Assembly: GCF_963422355.1 (NCBI RefSeq) | Contig: NC_085095.1 | Coordinates: 429,501 to 493,500 of the forward strand | Direction: 5' to 3' | From: Corticium candelabrum | Taxonomy: Eukaryota > Porifera > Homoscleromorpha > Homosclerophorida > Plakinidae | Length of the DNA: 64,000 nt | Shown here: positions 26,615 to 39,456 of the stretch, piece after piece | Position numbering within the stretch: the stretch's first letter is position 1 | Layout of the letters: every line of letters begins with the position of its first letter | Notes under the pieces: generated by a model | What the model saw: the letters and a program-made list of their open reading frames with translations, nothing else | Databases searched by the model: none | Told to the model about the DNA's origin: nothing | Position numbers and translations under genes: made by a program

Positions 26615-27904
26615 TTATGTGTGCCTGGTCTGCCGACTTGATGTATTTTCATATTCACCTCCTCCACTAGCAACTTGAGACAAAGCTTGCGTTTTTGTGA
26701 AGTCAATCTGTGTATACGAATACTGAACTTCGGAGGCAGAAAGTTTCTTATTCGGACCAGAACTTGATCCACTAGTTCCACCAGATGTCACTGGCTTGCG
26801 CAAATCAAGTTGAACATATGCTAGCTGTACTTCCTCTTGTCTTGCTTGTCTAGTAGACTCTGGCAATGGCCGCACAACAGAAACATCTGCATAATGAACA
26901 GGTGCTGTTGGTACCCCATTTGAAGGCTGTATCTGTCGCAAATTAGGAATTACTTCGGCATACTCTGTTTTTGGCATTTGAGAAGTAGGCTTGGAAGACT
27001 TGGTAGATTGCCCTCTAAAATCAACTTCAGCATAATTCAGTGGCCGATGATCAGGTATCTTAGCAGCCTCTGTTGCTTGAAAGTCAATAGTAGCATAACC
27101 ACATCCCTTCTTGTTAGGAACTGGATTTTGAGATATCCGCCATTCTTTGTTTGCAGGAGGTAGATCCAACTCAGCATAGTTAATCTTTGCTGTACCCACA
27201 CCAGCTATTACACACGTGACAAGCCATTACACATGATTATCTGTAATGATGGTTTATTAGTACAGATGCTAAAACCAAATGTACAAACTTGGACTAAAAT
27301 ATACAAAGCTGTCTAATGTCCAAACAATACCATAGGTACTTATTAGGTGGCAACCACACAGTCTGAGTCAATCAACAACACTCAACACACATTAAAACTG
27401 CCACAATTTAATGACATGCTCTTAGGTAGAGCCGCTACCAGCACAACTAGAACAAAGACTAAACACTAAAACTAAAGGTAACAAACAACCAGAAAAATAT
27501 CAATAACAACATTCCCCAGTTCCACAAGTGTGTCAACCTCAAACATCTACATAAAGAAGAAATAATGACAAAATTGAGTAAGACCAAAAGAACTTAAAGA
27601 TCTACAAAAGTACAGTGAGAAAACTTCCCATAAGTTCCAATGAAGACTGCCTACACTTTCAGGTACACTTCATCACACATCATCATACCAGTGTTACCAC
27701 ATTATACCACTGGAAACAAGCTACAACTATTTACACAACAAATGCAATAATAGCCTCACAAGGTAATGCTTCCCACTCTTCATAACGTAAAAAATTCTAC
27801 ACAAGAAACTACACATAATAAACTAAGCGACACATTTTAGTGTGTGCTTCAATGAGTTTTAAACTGAACTAAATTGTGTGTTGAGTAGGATACATTCAAA
27901 TTTC

Positions 27905-27949
<45 letters not shown>

Positions 27950-28693
27950 AAATCCAATCGCACAACACAGCAACAGTACTGTACTACAGTAGAACCTCTA
28001 AATGAGTACAGGATTAATAAGCAAGATGCTATAATTCAATTCAATCACTGACAAACATTGGTCATTGAATTACATGTAACAATCAATACAACATCACCAA
28101 AGTCTATAAAGCAAGCTAAAACGTAAGCACAATGTGACTTACTACTAACAAAGGACATACATGTAAAGCACATCATAATTCCACCAAACATAACAAGAAG
28201 CAAGCTCTAATATCCTTGACTTACAGTTAGGAGATGCAAAAGCTGGAAAGTCCACGTTAGCATGAATAGGTGCACTAGAGGAAGAAGACGCCGCTTCTGG
28301 AGGTGAAGGTGACACTCTGGCTGCTACTGACCCAGACTGCGGAGCCGCACCATCTGGATCCTCGTCCTTCAGATTCTTCGATTTACCGGTTCTGATGTTG
28401 GTTTCCACCAACCTAAAAATAGCCTCCGCACTTCGAGTAGAGAAAGCGTATATTCCCTCACCAGTTGGACACCTGCGTCCAGCCTCAAACGAGAAAAGAT
28501 TGTCATCGTAGCCGTAGCGTCTCAGATACTTTAGAGGCCATTTGATAGGTTGATTCTTAGAGTATAGAATTAAATGAGTCTCTGTCACCTCCAGCTCACC
28601 TTCACCCACAATACGGTTGTCGTCGTCCAAGTTCTTGACATGAAATCGTTTCTGAGCCTCCGATTTCGATCCTCGACTTATACAGCCACCCAT
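26615..28693 (-). CDS. FRS2-like myristoylated PTB-domain adaptor
   Basis: This is a membrane-anchored docking protein of the FRS2/FRS3 type, which links receptor tyrosine kinases to SHP2 and GRB2. Exon 1 (28225-28693) begins MGGCISRGSK, a good N-myristoylation signal. A PTB/IRS domain follows (residues about 15-110): FHVKNLDDDNRIVGEGELEV, THLILYSKNQPIKWPLKYLR, RYGYDDNLFSFEAGRRCPTG and EGIYAFSTRSAEAIFRLVE. These match FRS2 (RRYGYDSNLFSFESGRRC). A Ser/Pro linker leads to exon 2 (26615-27204). Exon 2 carries spaced tyrosine motifs: INYAEL, GYATI, LNYAEV, EYAEV, VHYADV, LAYVQL, YSYTQI and a final EYEN. The total is 352 aa; FRS2 is around 500. The intron is about 1 kb and holds an (AAT)n tract. 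The receptor partner cannot be told from the sequence. Confidence 0.88.
27903..27948. repeat. (AAT)n microsatellite
   Basis: About 14 consecutive AAT/ATA units lie in the intron of the FRS2-like gene. Confidence 0.95.
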
Positions 28694-29811
28694 TATTCAA
28701 CTGGCGAACAGAGAAATGTTACTACGCAACTACAACAAAAGCAAGAGGAGACTTAATTACGCACACAATAAAGCAAATCATCCGACATTACATTACAGTG
28801 TACCCCTGATCCACCCCAACGGGTCCCCCACTCCAACCTTGACGACTTCTTACCAACTAACAATGCAGCAACAACGAGTAGCGTTTCTACGGCAAACGAG
28901 CAAGGTCGCGGTTAGTAGCAATGTCAGTGCAGTTCCACGAAACGCTAAACTTCGCATCAAAGCGGAAGTTCTACAACGCAGCGCCTGCAATTGGAATGTC
29001 AACCAAATGAACAACGCTTACTTTGCGAATATTAAAAAACGATAAGAAAGACGCTCAGCTCGCGACGAAACAACGCCAGGTGATAGCTAGGGATGGCTCG
29101 TGAGGGGTGGTCGTGAAGAACAAACAACAAACTCACACACACCACACTAATACAACAGCCTACCACCTTGTCTACCATCTTACATGTTACTTACGCTCAA
29201 ATTGGTCATGGATGAGAGCGCGATCAGTCTTCGTCAAGCGAAACAGAGAGCTAAATGAGCAATCTGTCGACTAATAAAAGAGCCACGCCTTTATGATGTT
29301 GGTGTCCGGGGTAGCTGAAAGGCGGAGCAAGAAGTCGCACTGTCCAACCTTCTGGAATGCAGCTAACACCCGGTCACGTGACTACATCTTTAGTTGATTA
29401 ATTAGAAACTATCTAGACTCGAAGACATTCGAATATTTAGTTAATTAATTAAGAACGGATCCAATTTCAACAATTCACAAAATGACCACGTGCACAAGGT
29501 AACGTTTTGTGAAGGCATCCGTTCTGTACGTTCACCGACCCTAAACCGGCCATTACTGTAGCCTCACGTAGCCAGTCGGCTTGTAGGATATGTAGGGCAG
29601 ATGTTCTGCAGATCTATGTATTTCTACAATACAGTACAAGCCTCTAGTCATATATGCCTATTTGTACAATAAAATTAACTATCTAGTCAATAGAAGCTCA
29701 TGCCAGGTGTGCACGCGTGCTCCATGCCATAAGTTTGTTACTTTGACCTATACTATATGGCTCGCGTGACTTGCTTTAATCATTTCTGCTGTAATTTTGG
29801 TTGACGTTTCT
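28694..29811. other. Divergent intergenic region, FRS2-like / acid lipase
   Basis: About 1.1 kb between two divergent starts should contain both promoters. A GCCTCACGTAGCCAGTCGGC word near 29562 resembles the dispersed repeat at 5.25 kb and 39.78 kb. Open frames here (for example 28716-29045) show no domain. Confidence 0.4.
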
Positions 29812-31700
29812 ATGTTGTCTAGGGAATCACGGCGTATTTTTGTGTCAATTGCTGCATTGCTGCAGCTAAAGGTTCTGGTTGTAGTTTCGACGTCTCTACA
29901 GCACAGCAATACCGACAACACTCTCAACGATGGACTGCCAGAAGAAAATATGACTACTGTGAGTTGTAGATGTTATAGACTTTAGTAATTCTTAGTGTGG
30001 AAACTAAAATATGTTAATTAATGGTGTTTTAAGTTCTTGAATCAGTATCTTGTTGATTTGTCACGCTTACTGAATAGTCTCTTGGGCATGCAGTTTCGTT
30101 ATTAGAGGCTGCATGTAAGTTAACCGACTGATCAAATTTTAAGAACTTAAGTAATCTAAAGTGTGATGTTGAATACCAGTATGACAGTAACAGAAGAGAG
30201 ATCTATATAAACTGCATCTCTCTAGCTAGTATAGCAGGTGTTCTCCCATACAAAGTTGACTCATGAAATCATGTATGCAGAGTGAGATGATTGTATACAA
30301 TGGATACCCAGTAGAGAACCACTGGGTTACAACTGAAGACAATTTCATCCTTAACATGCAGAGAATTCCACATGGTCACTCCTCTGATTCTCAGACTGAA
30401 GCTTCTTCTCCTGTTTTCTTCTTACAGCATGGAATCATTGCATCTAGTGCAGACTGGGTCTCTAATTCTCAAAATGAAAGTTTGGCATTTTTGTTGGCAG
30501 ACCAGGGATTTGATGTTTGGCTGGGCAATGTAAGAGGTAACACCTATTCCAAAAACCACACAAAATTAAAACCTAATCAAGAAGCATTCTGGGCTTGGAG
30601 GTTAGTTGATATACATCAGCAATGTTATCACTTCATTGTTAGATCTGTAGTTTTTGTGAATGTTCTAGCTGGGATGAGATGGCTCGATATGACCTTCCAG
30701 CAATGCTAGGTTATGTCATGAACTATACAGAGCAATCTGAGATCTTTTATGCTGGTCACTCACAGGGGACGACAATGGCATTTGCTGGATTTTCAATCAA
30801 CAAGGAGTTGTCCTCTCATATCAAAGCTTTCTTTGCATTTGCACCTATTACAACAGTTACCCACATGAAAGGCTTAGTGCCTCTTCTTGCAGACATATCA
30901 CCTGAATTAAAAGTTCAACAACGTTCAATTTAATTGATATTAAAATCTTTTAATTGCAGCTGTTTAGGAATTGTTTAAAATTCTTGGTGTCAATGACTTT
31001 GCACCTAGTGGTCCTTTGACACACTACTTTGCACAGCAAATATGTGGAAGTAAGTTAGAAGTTACATGTGGCAACATTGTCTTTCTCATTGCTGGGTTTG
31101 ATGAAGCAAATCTAAACAAGGTACAACTGCTTGCTATTGCACATAACTAGTTGTTTCATTTTCATAATAAGCATATGTGCGTTTGCTAGAGTCGTATTCC
31201 TGTCTACCTAAGCCATACTCCTGCTGGAACTTCTGTTCGTGATTTTGTTCACTTTGCTCAGGTGATCAGGAAACATGTGTATACGTCGCAGTTAGACAGG
31301 TACTGAGTGTCATGTCCGTTGCTTTAGGAATACAAGAGTGGCAAATTTCAAAAATATGACTTTGGAAGCTCTAAGGCTAACGCTGATCATTACAACGGAA
31401 TGGTAAAGTCTATCATTATCATAACAACTTCATATTCGTTTTATCATCAAATTGTTTCATCTGTAGACTACTCCTCCCATGTATAATTTGACTGACTTTT
31501 ACGTTCCTGTGTATACATATGCTGGAAGTAATGACTGGATTGCTGATCCATCAGATGTGTCTTCTCTGATACCACAATTGAAAACTTTGAGAGGCAACAT
31601 GACCATTGAAGGTTACAATCACATGGACTTCATTTGGGGAACAGATGCACGGAAGAAGGTATATGGAGACGTCATACAACATGCAAAGTCTCTATTATAG
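29812..31700 (+). CDS. Lysosomal acid lipase-like alpha/beta-hydrolase
   Basis: This is a secreted or lysosomal lipase of the LIPA/LIPF family that hydrolyses cholesteryl esters and triglycerides. Seven exons are modelled: 29812-29958, 30281-30600, 30669-30912, 30968-31120, 31190-31261, 31328-31402 and 31467-31700 (414 aa; human LIPA has 399). The start is at the ATG before [20 protein letters not shown], a likely signal peptide. Family motifs are [34 protein letters not shown] (oxyanion region), [33 protein letters not shown] and the nucleophile elbow [11 protein letters not shown]. The later triad residues are the Asp in [12 protein letters not shown] and the His in [18 protein letters not shown]-type sequons suggest glycosylation. 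AATAAA lies about 100 bp past the stop. The exon 3 donor (AAA|GTTCAA) is weak, so that junction is less sure. Confidence 0.93.
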
Positions 31701-32170
31701 AATTAGACAGTCTGACGGCAGCATGTCTACTGTATAAAACAGATAACACTTGACATCTCTTATCTTTCAATTTTTGCTGCCACTGCGCTTGAATTTGATG
31801 AAACAATAAAGTTATACAAACCTACAAACTTTTAGTTACGTTATTAGATAAATGGTACAGTAGTCTCAAACTACAGTAACTTAATTCACAGTCTTTATAG
31901 AACAAAGTCAATGCTCAGCTGCTGGTCCAAGTTGGAGAACATATCAGTGCTATATTTCATAAGTAGCCCCATACAACAATCAAGCAATAAAAATGTGCCA
32001 TACCACTAACGTTATGAATACACTACAAATCATTGAAAAATTACAGTGCCCCTAATTTGTAAATTTTTTACCCAAACACAGACTTTGTAAAACATTTAGC
32101 CAATCATGAATGTTTGAAACACATAGTACATTGAATGGTAAGTTCCTAACACTTGGTTGTTACAATTTAC
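31701..32170. other. Convergent intergenic region
   Basis: This is the 3' flank of the lipase (polyadenylation signal near 31804) and of the LDLR-like gene on the other strand. Nothing else was recognised. Confidence 0.4.
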
Positions 32171-35100
32171 CTACATTGGCTCTTGATAGACGTGCTCCTT
32201 TCTGTGTAAGTCTCCCACGGCCAACCCACTTGACTGATCCGCCACACCAACTCTTTCATACTGGACAGCAGCATATGTGTGATTGAGTCCATTAGTAGTT
32301 GCAGTGTCAGAGAAAACGTTCTTTGTTGGTAGATCACATTCAGACCTGCCACAGAGTCTACTAGGAGTGTCATACTTGTTCACAAGCGGTTTCCTGGTTG
32401 TGGCCATATTTAAGGAGGCACACGCACAATTATTGAGAATAGGAGAAGCTGTGGAAGTGTCAACATTAGTTCTCTGACAAACAATCACATTCACTCATTA
32501 AAACCAATATTCTTCCAACACAGCACAAAAACAAGTACCAAATCATCCGGTGATCCATACACATGGTTAGCAAATACTGTTGCACTAGACCGATATTGTT
32601 GAAATGTTACAGCTTGTCGCAAACGCCTCCTAGGTAAGCAATTATGTTTAGTGCCAATTGACAAACTGATAAAATCTAAACATGGTACTAACCTGTAGAA
32701 CACTACAACAGCTATCAATATAGCAATCAACAGTACAGCAACCACTGCACCCACAACGAAATAGGTAGTGTTGTTTGTAGTGTCCTCATTATCTTTGTTT
32801 CCTTCAGTAAAATAAATGTAAAAAATATAAATACGGTGACATATATACACAAACAATTCTATTATGAACATACCCAAAGAAGTTTTACTGTTGAAATCAG
32901 TTAGACATTCTTGCAAAGAAATATCCACTCTGTTAAGACACACGGCTGGTATGCGAGGCAATTCGCAATTATTACCTTCCCAAAATGCTGTGCACCTGAA
33001 ATCACAACCCACTTTTCTAGCTCATATTGACCACAATAAACTTGAACATAATTAAAGACTAGACTGACATGCAGACTTGAAAATTGTTCTGTCTGGTACA
33101 CGTCCCACCATTTAAACAGCTACTGCATAGCTGAATTTCACAAAGGTCACCTGAGAACTCTGACAAGCAGTAGCATTTACCAAATGCAGGATCGCAAGTA
33201 GCACGATTTTGACATTGGCACTCTGATTTACAAAACGCACCATATGTGCCATTCTGACAACCTATTGAACAAATGCAAACCACAATGCACTAAAGTTATT
33301 GCACCAATCAAACCATCAATAATCCCAGTTGTTACTGACATACGTTCAGTACAGCTGTCTCCTGTCCAGCCAGGTTCACAGTTACAGAACCCATTGTCAG
33401 CTTCACAAAGTGCTCCATTCTCACATGTGCATTCAAATGAACAGTCTTTGCCATATGCACCATGAGGACATACTGTAGTTAGCAAAACATACTCAAATAG
33501 TATATTACTCAACATATCTTATACACTAGTTATGATGAGTATACCTGATTCACAGTCAGTGCCATTGTATCCAGGTAAACAGTCACATTTTCCAGTCTGT
33601 GAGTCACACTCTGTTGCTCCATTTTTGCATGAACATTTTCTTTCACAATTTCTGCCAAATTCCAAGTTGCCGCACACTTTAAGCACAATGTTTACCACAC
33701 ATATCACACTGTACAACAATTACATAAAAGTGTTACAACCTTGGCATGTCTTTGTGTCTTCCAATAACTTCTTCCCAATTGGGCAAGAACAAATGACAGC
33801 TGAGCTTAGTTCCAGTTCCAAACTGTTGTAAATACATTGGTCACTACACCCTCCATTATTGACAGTACACGGATCCATGAATGAAGTGCTTGGTACTTGT
33901 GTAGTTGATACTTGTGTGCTTGGTACTTGTGTAGTTGATATTTGTGTGCTTGGTACTTGTGTAGTTGATATTTGTGTGCTTGGTACTTGTGTGATTACAA
34001 GTGACTCTGTTAACAATTACATACACAAAGGTTACAAAATGCAATAATTGTTTTATGACACTACCCATTAAATGACCAAAAATCAAAATATTTCTTGATT
34101 CTTAGGCTTTCTTGCAAACCGGATCATAAAAGTCCTGACACTATCATTGAAAGACTTACTTGTAGTAGGTTTGACTGTAGTTGCTTTGTGTGTTGTTGAT
34201 GATGGCTGTACTGTCATTGCTGCAGTAGTAGTAAGCGATGAAGGTGTTGGCGAGGAAGTTATAGGAAAAGGTTTAGCTAAAAGAGTAATCTTAAAGAGAA
34301 CGCAAAACTTCGTTGTATTCAGTCCTGCAGGAACAGAGTTGCATTCAACAGTCATTTGAATAAGTTTATCTTCAATTTCACGCCAAGTAATGAGGTTTTC
34401 TACATGCTGACCTACAATACTGAAGTTGAAAAGAAACTGTTATGTGCATCTACACAAATCCCATCCAGATAATGACTGTCATACCGTATGCCGCTGGCAT
34501 AAACAAGATCATATGGAATGTTAAACCAGTTGCATCCATCTTGATAGACAGCACCATGGGAGCTGCAGTTTTCAACATCTAGCAATAAATTCATCAGTAA
34601 CAAACCTAAAGGCATACACTCATAGCATATACCAAATCCAAGGTAGTGAATTGCGCTAGTCACTGGATTGACAAAACCATACTGATGAAGAGGAATTTGA
34701 AAAACAGGAACTTCAGCTTAGAAAATACAAATCTTCAGTAAATAATTAGTACGCTCAAGTCTAAGTATCACACACACACACGTGCACGCAAACAAATTAG
34801 CAATTAACTTCATACATGGTATGCCAAAATTTCCTTTGCAGCTTGCTGTACAGGGAGACTGTGTAGGAAGTGGAATCTCTTTGCATGTTCGATTATCAGA
34901 GCCAAGCAAATAGCCTTCAGGACAACCACATACATAACTTTCCACAGATGGCTTGCATACATGGCTACATCCGCCACCATTCAAGAGACATCTACGAAAA
35001 CCTACAGTAACACAAAAAAGTACACAACTTATACATACTTGCTTCTGATATTAATTAAATTAAACAACTGCAATACCTTGTTCAGGTTGTCTGTAAGGAT

Positions 35101-36291
35101 GAACTATTTGTATGGCAGAAGGATCTGTAAAGCCTCCGGAGATTGAAACGTCATTTCTACGAGCCGTTGCTCGTTTAGGAGCTCTTCTCAGAACATCTTT
35201 CGTTTGATCAGTCCACCAAACATAGTCTTCAAATTGACTGATACCATATAAGTTATCAACAACAGATCCATTTCTCAGAAGCTATCAACATAATACTGCA
35301 TCTACATGTCATTGATATATATTATATTATACACAAAGTTACCTGGACATTACTGCCATCCAAGTCAACATACGAAATAATCTCAGTACCTTGATCTCCC
35401 CAATACAATTTGTTTTCAACATAATCAATAGCAACAGCTGAAGGCACTGACAAACCACTAGAGTAAAGTTTTTTAACCCCATTTCCATCTAAGTTTGCTT
35501 CATATATAGCTGCTTCATGGGACAGGTTTCCAGTATCAGTCCAAAATACTTTTCTGTATTTAAAAAGGATAACAATTAAACAATTTAAGAAACTTGATAA
35601 CGCATGTCCTTAATCTCCTTACTGTAAGTATGGCTCAACAGCTATACCACGTGGATTAATTCCCTTGACTATTTCTTTAGGATTTGAACCGTCCAGATCA
35701 ACTCTCATTATGCCATGCAGGCCTCCCTCTGTCCAGTATATTTTATCATTAGCCCAGTCAATGGCAATATGATAAGGATCTTTCAAATAGTTTTTGTCAA
35801 AAAAGATCACTCGCGAAGAGTAATTAGTCAGGTCCATCTCATACAAAAGCGTAGTGCTCAAGGGCTGTGTGACGTAGTAAACCTTTCCTTTTTTGTAGTG
35901 AAAATCAAGTGCCTTAGCTCTCCAAAGAAATTTCTTTATCGATTTGTACCCAGTTCCATCAAAGTTTAACTTGCGAATGTCAATGTTGTTTGCAATCAAC
36001 AGATAGGGTCGTGGACCACTTGCTTTGCATCTCTTGCCATAAGTAATCTCATAATTACCATGACATAAACAGTGGTAGGTCTCACCACCAGGAGCAGTCA
36101 CGCAAATCTGCTGGCAGCCACCATTGTCAATCGAGCAGCCTTCACATGTCTTTCCATCACTACCAATAAAAGTACCAGCTGGACATACACATCGAAAACT
36201 GCCAATTGCATTTCTGCAAAAATGGCTGCAGCCAGCACTTCCATTCGCACATTCATCAATATCTACAATAATCACACTCGTTAGTTAATAT

Positions 36292-36352
<61 letters not shown>

Positions 36353-39300
36353 TAAAAATCTATATATAAATGTGTTATCAGAATCCAGCATTCAATCGAC
36401 AAACCTTCACAGTCTTTATTGTTTGCTAGCAAGTTGAATCCTAATGGACAGTCACATACAGATGTCCCATTGTCTCCTGCTACACAACGATGGCTGCACC
36501 CACCATTGTTTTCAATGCAGTTTGCAAGAGCTATAGTATATATAGTTAACAGTAAATAGCTACTACGGTACATATACGTATATACGGGTCTGCATACCAG
36601 AACATGATGTTTGATCAGAATTGAGAACATAGCCAGAGTAGCAGTCACAGTAGTAACTGCCTATTGTGTTAATACAGTATTGTTCACATCCATCAGTGTC
36701 TAGTTCACATTCGTTTCTTTCTGTTTCATTCAGTGGTTGACGAAGAGGATGCACAATATGCAGATCATATGGCTCAAGTACACCTTTGGGAATTATAGTC
36801 ACAAAATCAGTGCCTGTGTATTTGTTGACACGATGGATTTTGTTAGTTAACAAATCTGTCCAAAACACTGACTGCTCAAATTGAGACAAAGCAAAGGCAT
36901 TCACTACTTTCTTTGGAAGGATAACTCTGTTGCCACCATCCAAGTCTACAGATTCAATCCGATCCTTGTCCCCAAAAAACAATCGATCATCTACGTAGTC
37001 AATGGTAAGTGAAAATGGCTGAACCAAAGATGAACTAACAATAACTCTACGATTTCTTCCATCTAGATCTATTCTTTCAATCTTTGGCGCTGTAGAATCT
37101 ACATCAGTCCAAAATAGATACTCCTTCAGAGGATCCACCACCAATGCTCCAGGAAACGTGGGTCCCAATGATAGAAATGTTGCTCGATTAGACCCACCAA
37201 GATTAGACTTTTCAATCATTCTAGTTTGAGAATCAGTCCAATATATAATTTTGTTGATCCAATCCACTGATAAACTAACGGCTCCTGGTACTACAAAACT
37301 TATAGTTATGATATGGAACAAATTAGGTATTGCAACAATTACAACTAGAATATAAACAAGCAAACAAACAAAAGCACACAGATGTTAATTATTAATAATA
37401 AAATAACAATTTATCAGATATACCAGCAGAATATAAATTCCAATGTATTATAAATATCAACATGACTTAATTAATACACCAAGCATTTCTTACTTCCAGA
37501 GACAACAACTGTGGGAGAGTCTACTTCTGATCCATCTAGTCTTGCTCGCCCAATAAGACCAGCTACGGTGTCCAAGTAGTAGGCACTACCTTCCTCATAG
37601 TCGAAGTCCACTGCTGTCGCATTGTTCAAGTTCCTAACCACTGTCCTAAAATTTGTTCCCTCCAAATCAATCCGATTCACTTCTGTTGCATGCGCATACA
37701 ACGCATAAGGCTTGAATTCTTTTGCCTTACAACTCCACTTGTCAGCTTGCAACTCATAATCATCCAGACAAGAGCAAAAGAAACTACCATGAGTATTATG
37801 ACACACTTGACCACAAGTAGACAAACTCAAACACTCGTTTACATCTGTGGAAACGTTTGTTGCAAAGAGGCACAACAAATATCAAATTCATAGACTGTTA
37901 TGCATCTACTTTAGCACGTTACATTCCTGATATACCTAAACATGGCAGTATAAAAATCAACTACTAGATTGCATTAGCTTTGAGCTTAATCTGAAATCAA
38001 CCAAGCAATTGTTTGATTCAACTGCATACAGTAAGTAACTAACCTTACCTGCACAACAACCGGAACAATTGTTTTGGTAACGTAGAGTTTTGTACTGAAG
38101 ACAACTGCATTTTGCGTGTAATACTGTGAGACGCTATACAGCATACATGCAGACATGTATTTATGGGGTTCAGGAGGTGCGAACAAACCAACCCACTTCA
38201 GTCGGAGTGCCATTCGTACTTCCATATATGACTAATTTGCATGCAATATTAGCACCAGATGTAGAAGCTGTAACTGCTGAAGTGCTGGCCTGGATCCCAC
38301 ATTCCAGATGTAGCTCAATCAATGTAAGCAGATCTAGACTAGCTCCAAGACTCCTTGGCGCATAATGCACAGTGTATATCAGTACATATATTACATTTAT
38401 ACCTATATGTCTTCTATGTTGAAAAAGATAGAAGCGTTTCACAATCGGCGTGTTAGATCTGTTTTGGGTATATACAGCAAGAATACAGCAGTGGAAGACT
38501 ACCTTTCAACAAGTGATCTGTTAATTAACAAGATGGGTGACATGAAAAATATATGACAGAAACTAGCAAAAGATGACTGGAATGGTTGGGTCATTTGGTA
38601 AGGATGGCTGACGGCACAATTCCAAACAGAATTCTTTCGTATGACTACCCCGTTCATGACCACCAGGAGGTCCTTGAAAGCATTGGAGACACAATGCAAA
38701 AAAAGATCTGAAAGAATCAGGCCTACCAGATGATTCTTGGTACACTAGGGCAACAACGTCATGAACTGAATGGAGACATATCTAGAGCAGTTTCAACCAG
38801 TAGACAATGGTTAGCTACTTTGTAAGGGGAGCGTGGCTGGTTACAGCAGCTACTTAGTAGTAGTATACCTATGCATACTACCAATTTCAATAGATTAAAG
38901 TAGAGCATGTTGAACTGACTGAGAGGTCCACTAGAGCACAAGAACTGACCCATAAAATGCTCCAGGTACACCCCCTGACATGCATCTAGCATGTGTAAAT
39001 TAGACAGCATACATGACTATGTATACACACAGCATGATTGCCCACACTAACCATGTGCAAGTATGTGCTTACCAGCCCTGCATGTGCACCACATCAGCCA
39101 CTATATACGGACTTTGTACAGTGTTATAGGTACATTTAATAAATATTCTATAAGTATCACGTAGGAGACATACCAATCGCTTTCCCTTTCATTAAACACG
39201 CAAACAGCCATTACACGAACAGTAGAAACAGTTGCCTTAAGTTAAACATACCCGTTTCATCTCTTCTGTAACGACCGTCATAAGGCGATGAAAAACTCTC

Positions 39301-39456
39301 TACACAGACAGAGGATCAATACAACACCTAGAATCTGTCGCGATCAATTAGTGAGTGCAGCTAGCGCACTTCCTTACCCGACAACATGAGAGTGAGTAGC
39401 AAACTAGAGAGTTGGAAAGCAAAACTTACGCGAGACCTACCGCCTAACCTCATCAT
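32171..39456 (-). CDS. LDLR/LRP-like receptor with two YWTD propellers, EGF domains and TM (paralogue A)
   Basis: This is a type I membrane receptor. Exon 1 (39378-39456) is a signal peptide ([10 protein letters not shown]...[11 protein letters not shown]). Exon 2 (39252-39299) is a small basic segment, DGRYRRDET. Exon 3 begins at 37844 with [23 protein letters not shown] and leads into YWTD propeller 1 ([46 protein letters not shown]). EGF modules follow near 36.6-36.7 kb ([20 protein letters not shown]), 36.4-36.53 kb and 35.97-36.26 kb ([16 protein letters not shown]). Propeller 2 spans about 35.1-35.97 kb, then an EGF at 34.85-34.98 kb. An unrecognised module lies at about 34.3-34.75 kb, then a short Thr-rich stalk (33.87-34.25 kb). 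EGF/laminin-like EGF repeats lie at 32.93-33.86 kb, a TM near 32.70-32.80 kb ([20 protein letters not shown]) and a Tyr-containing tail ending EHVYQEPM. No LDLR class A repeats were seen. Ligand unknown. Confidence 0.85.
33870..34000 (-). repeat. Four-to-five-copy 30-bp coding repeat (Thr-rich stalk, paralogue A)
   Basis: The 10-residue unit [10 protein letters not shown] is repeated with few changes and encoded by a 30-bp tandem repeat. It occupies the position of the much larger array in paralogue B. Its Ser/Thr content suggests O-glycosylation. Confidence 0.9.
36293..36350. repeat. (CA)n microsatellite
   Basis: An uninterrupted run of nearly 60 bp of CA lies in an intron of paralogue A. 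Confidence 0.97.
38370..38840 (+). mobile_element. Decayed LINE (non-LTR retrotransposon) 3' fragment
   Basis: Plus-strand frames give [20 protein letters not shown], then words resembling GHLVRMADG and [10 protein letters not shown]. This is the typical layout after the reverse transcriptase domain of animal LINEs (KKLEAFH..CLR.ILGI ... RW.GHV.RM). The frame is interrupted by several stops and shifts and the upstream RT is absent. It sits in the 1.4 kb second intron of receptor paralogue A, opposite in strand. Confidence 0.6.

Noticed and set aside
28716-29045. 109-codon plus-strand frame upstream of the FRS2-like gene
   Set aside because: Asn/Lys-rich composition typical of random AT-rich sequence; no domain. 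It lies in the likely promoter region.
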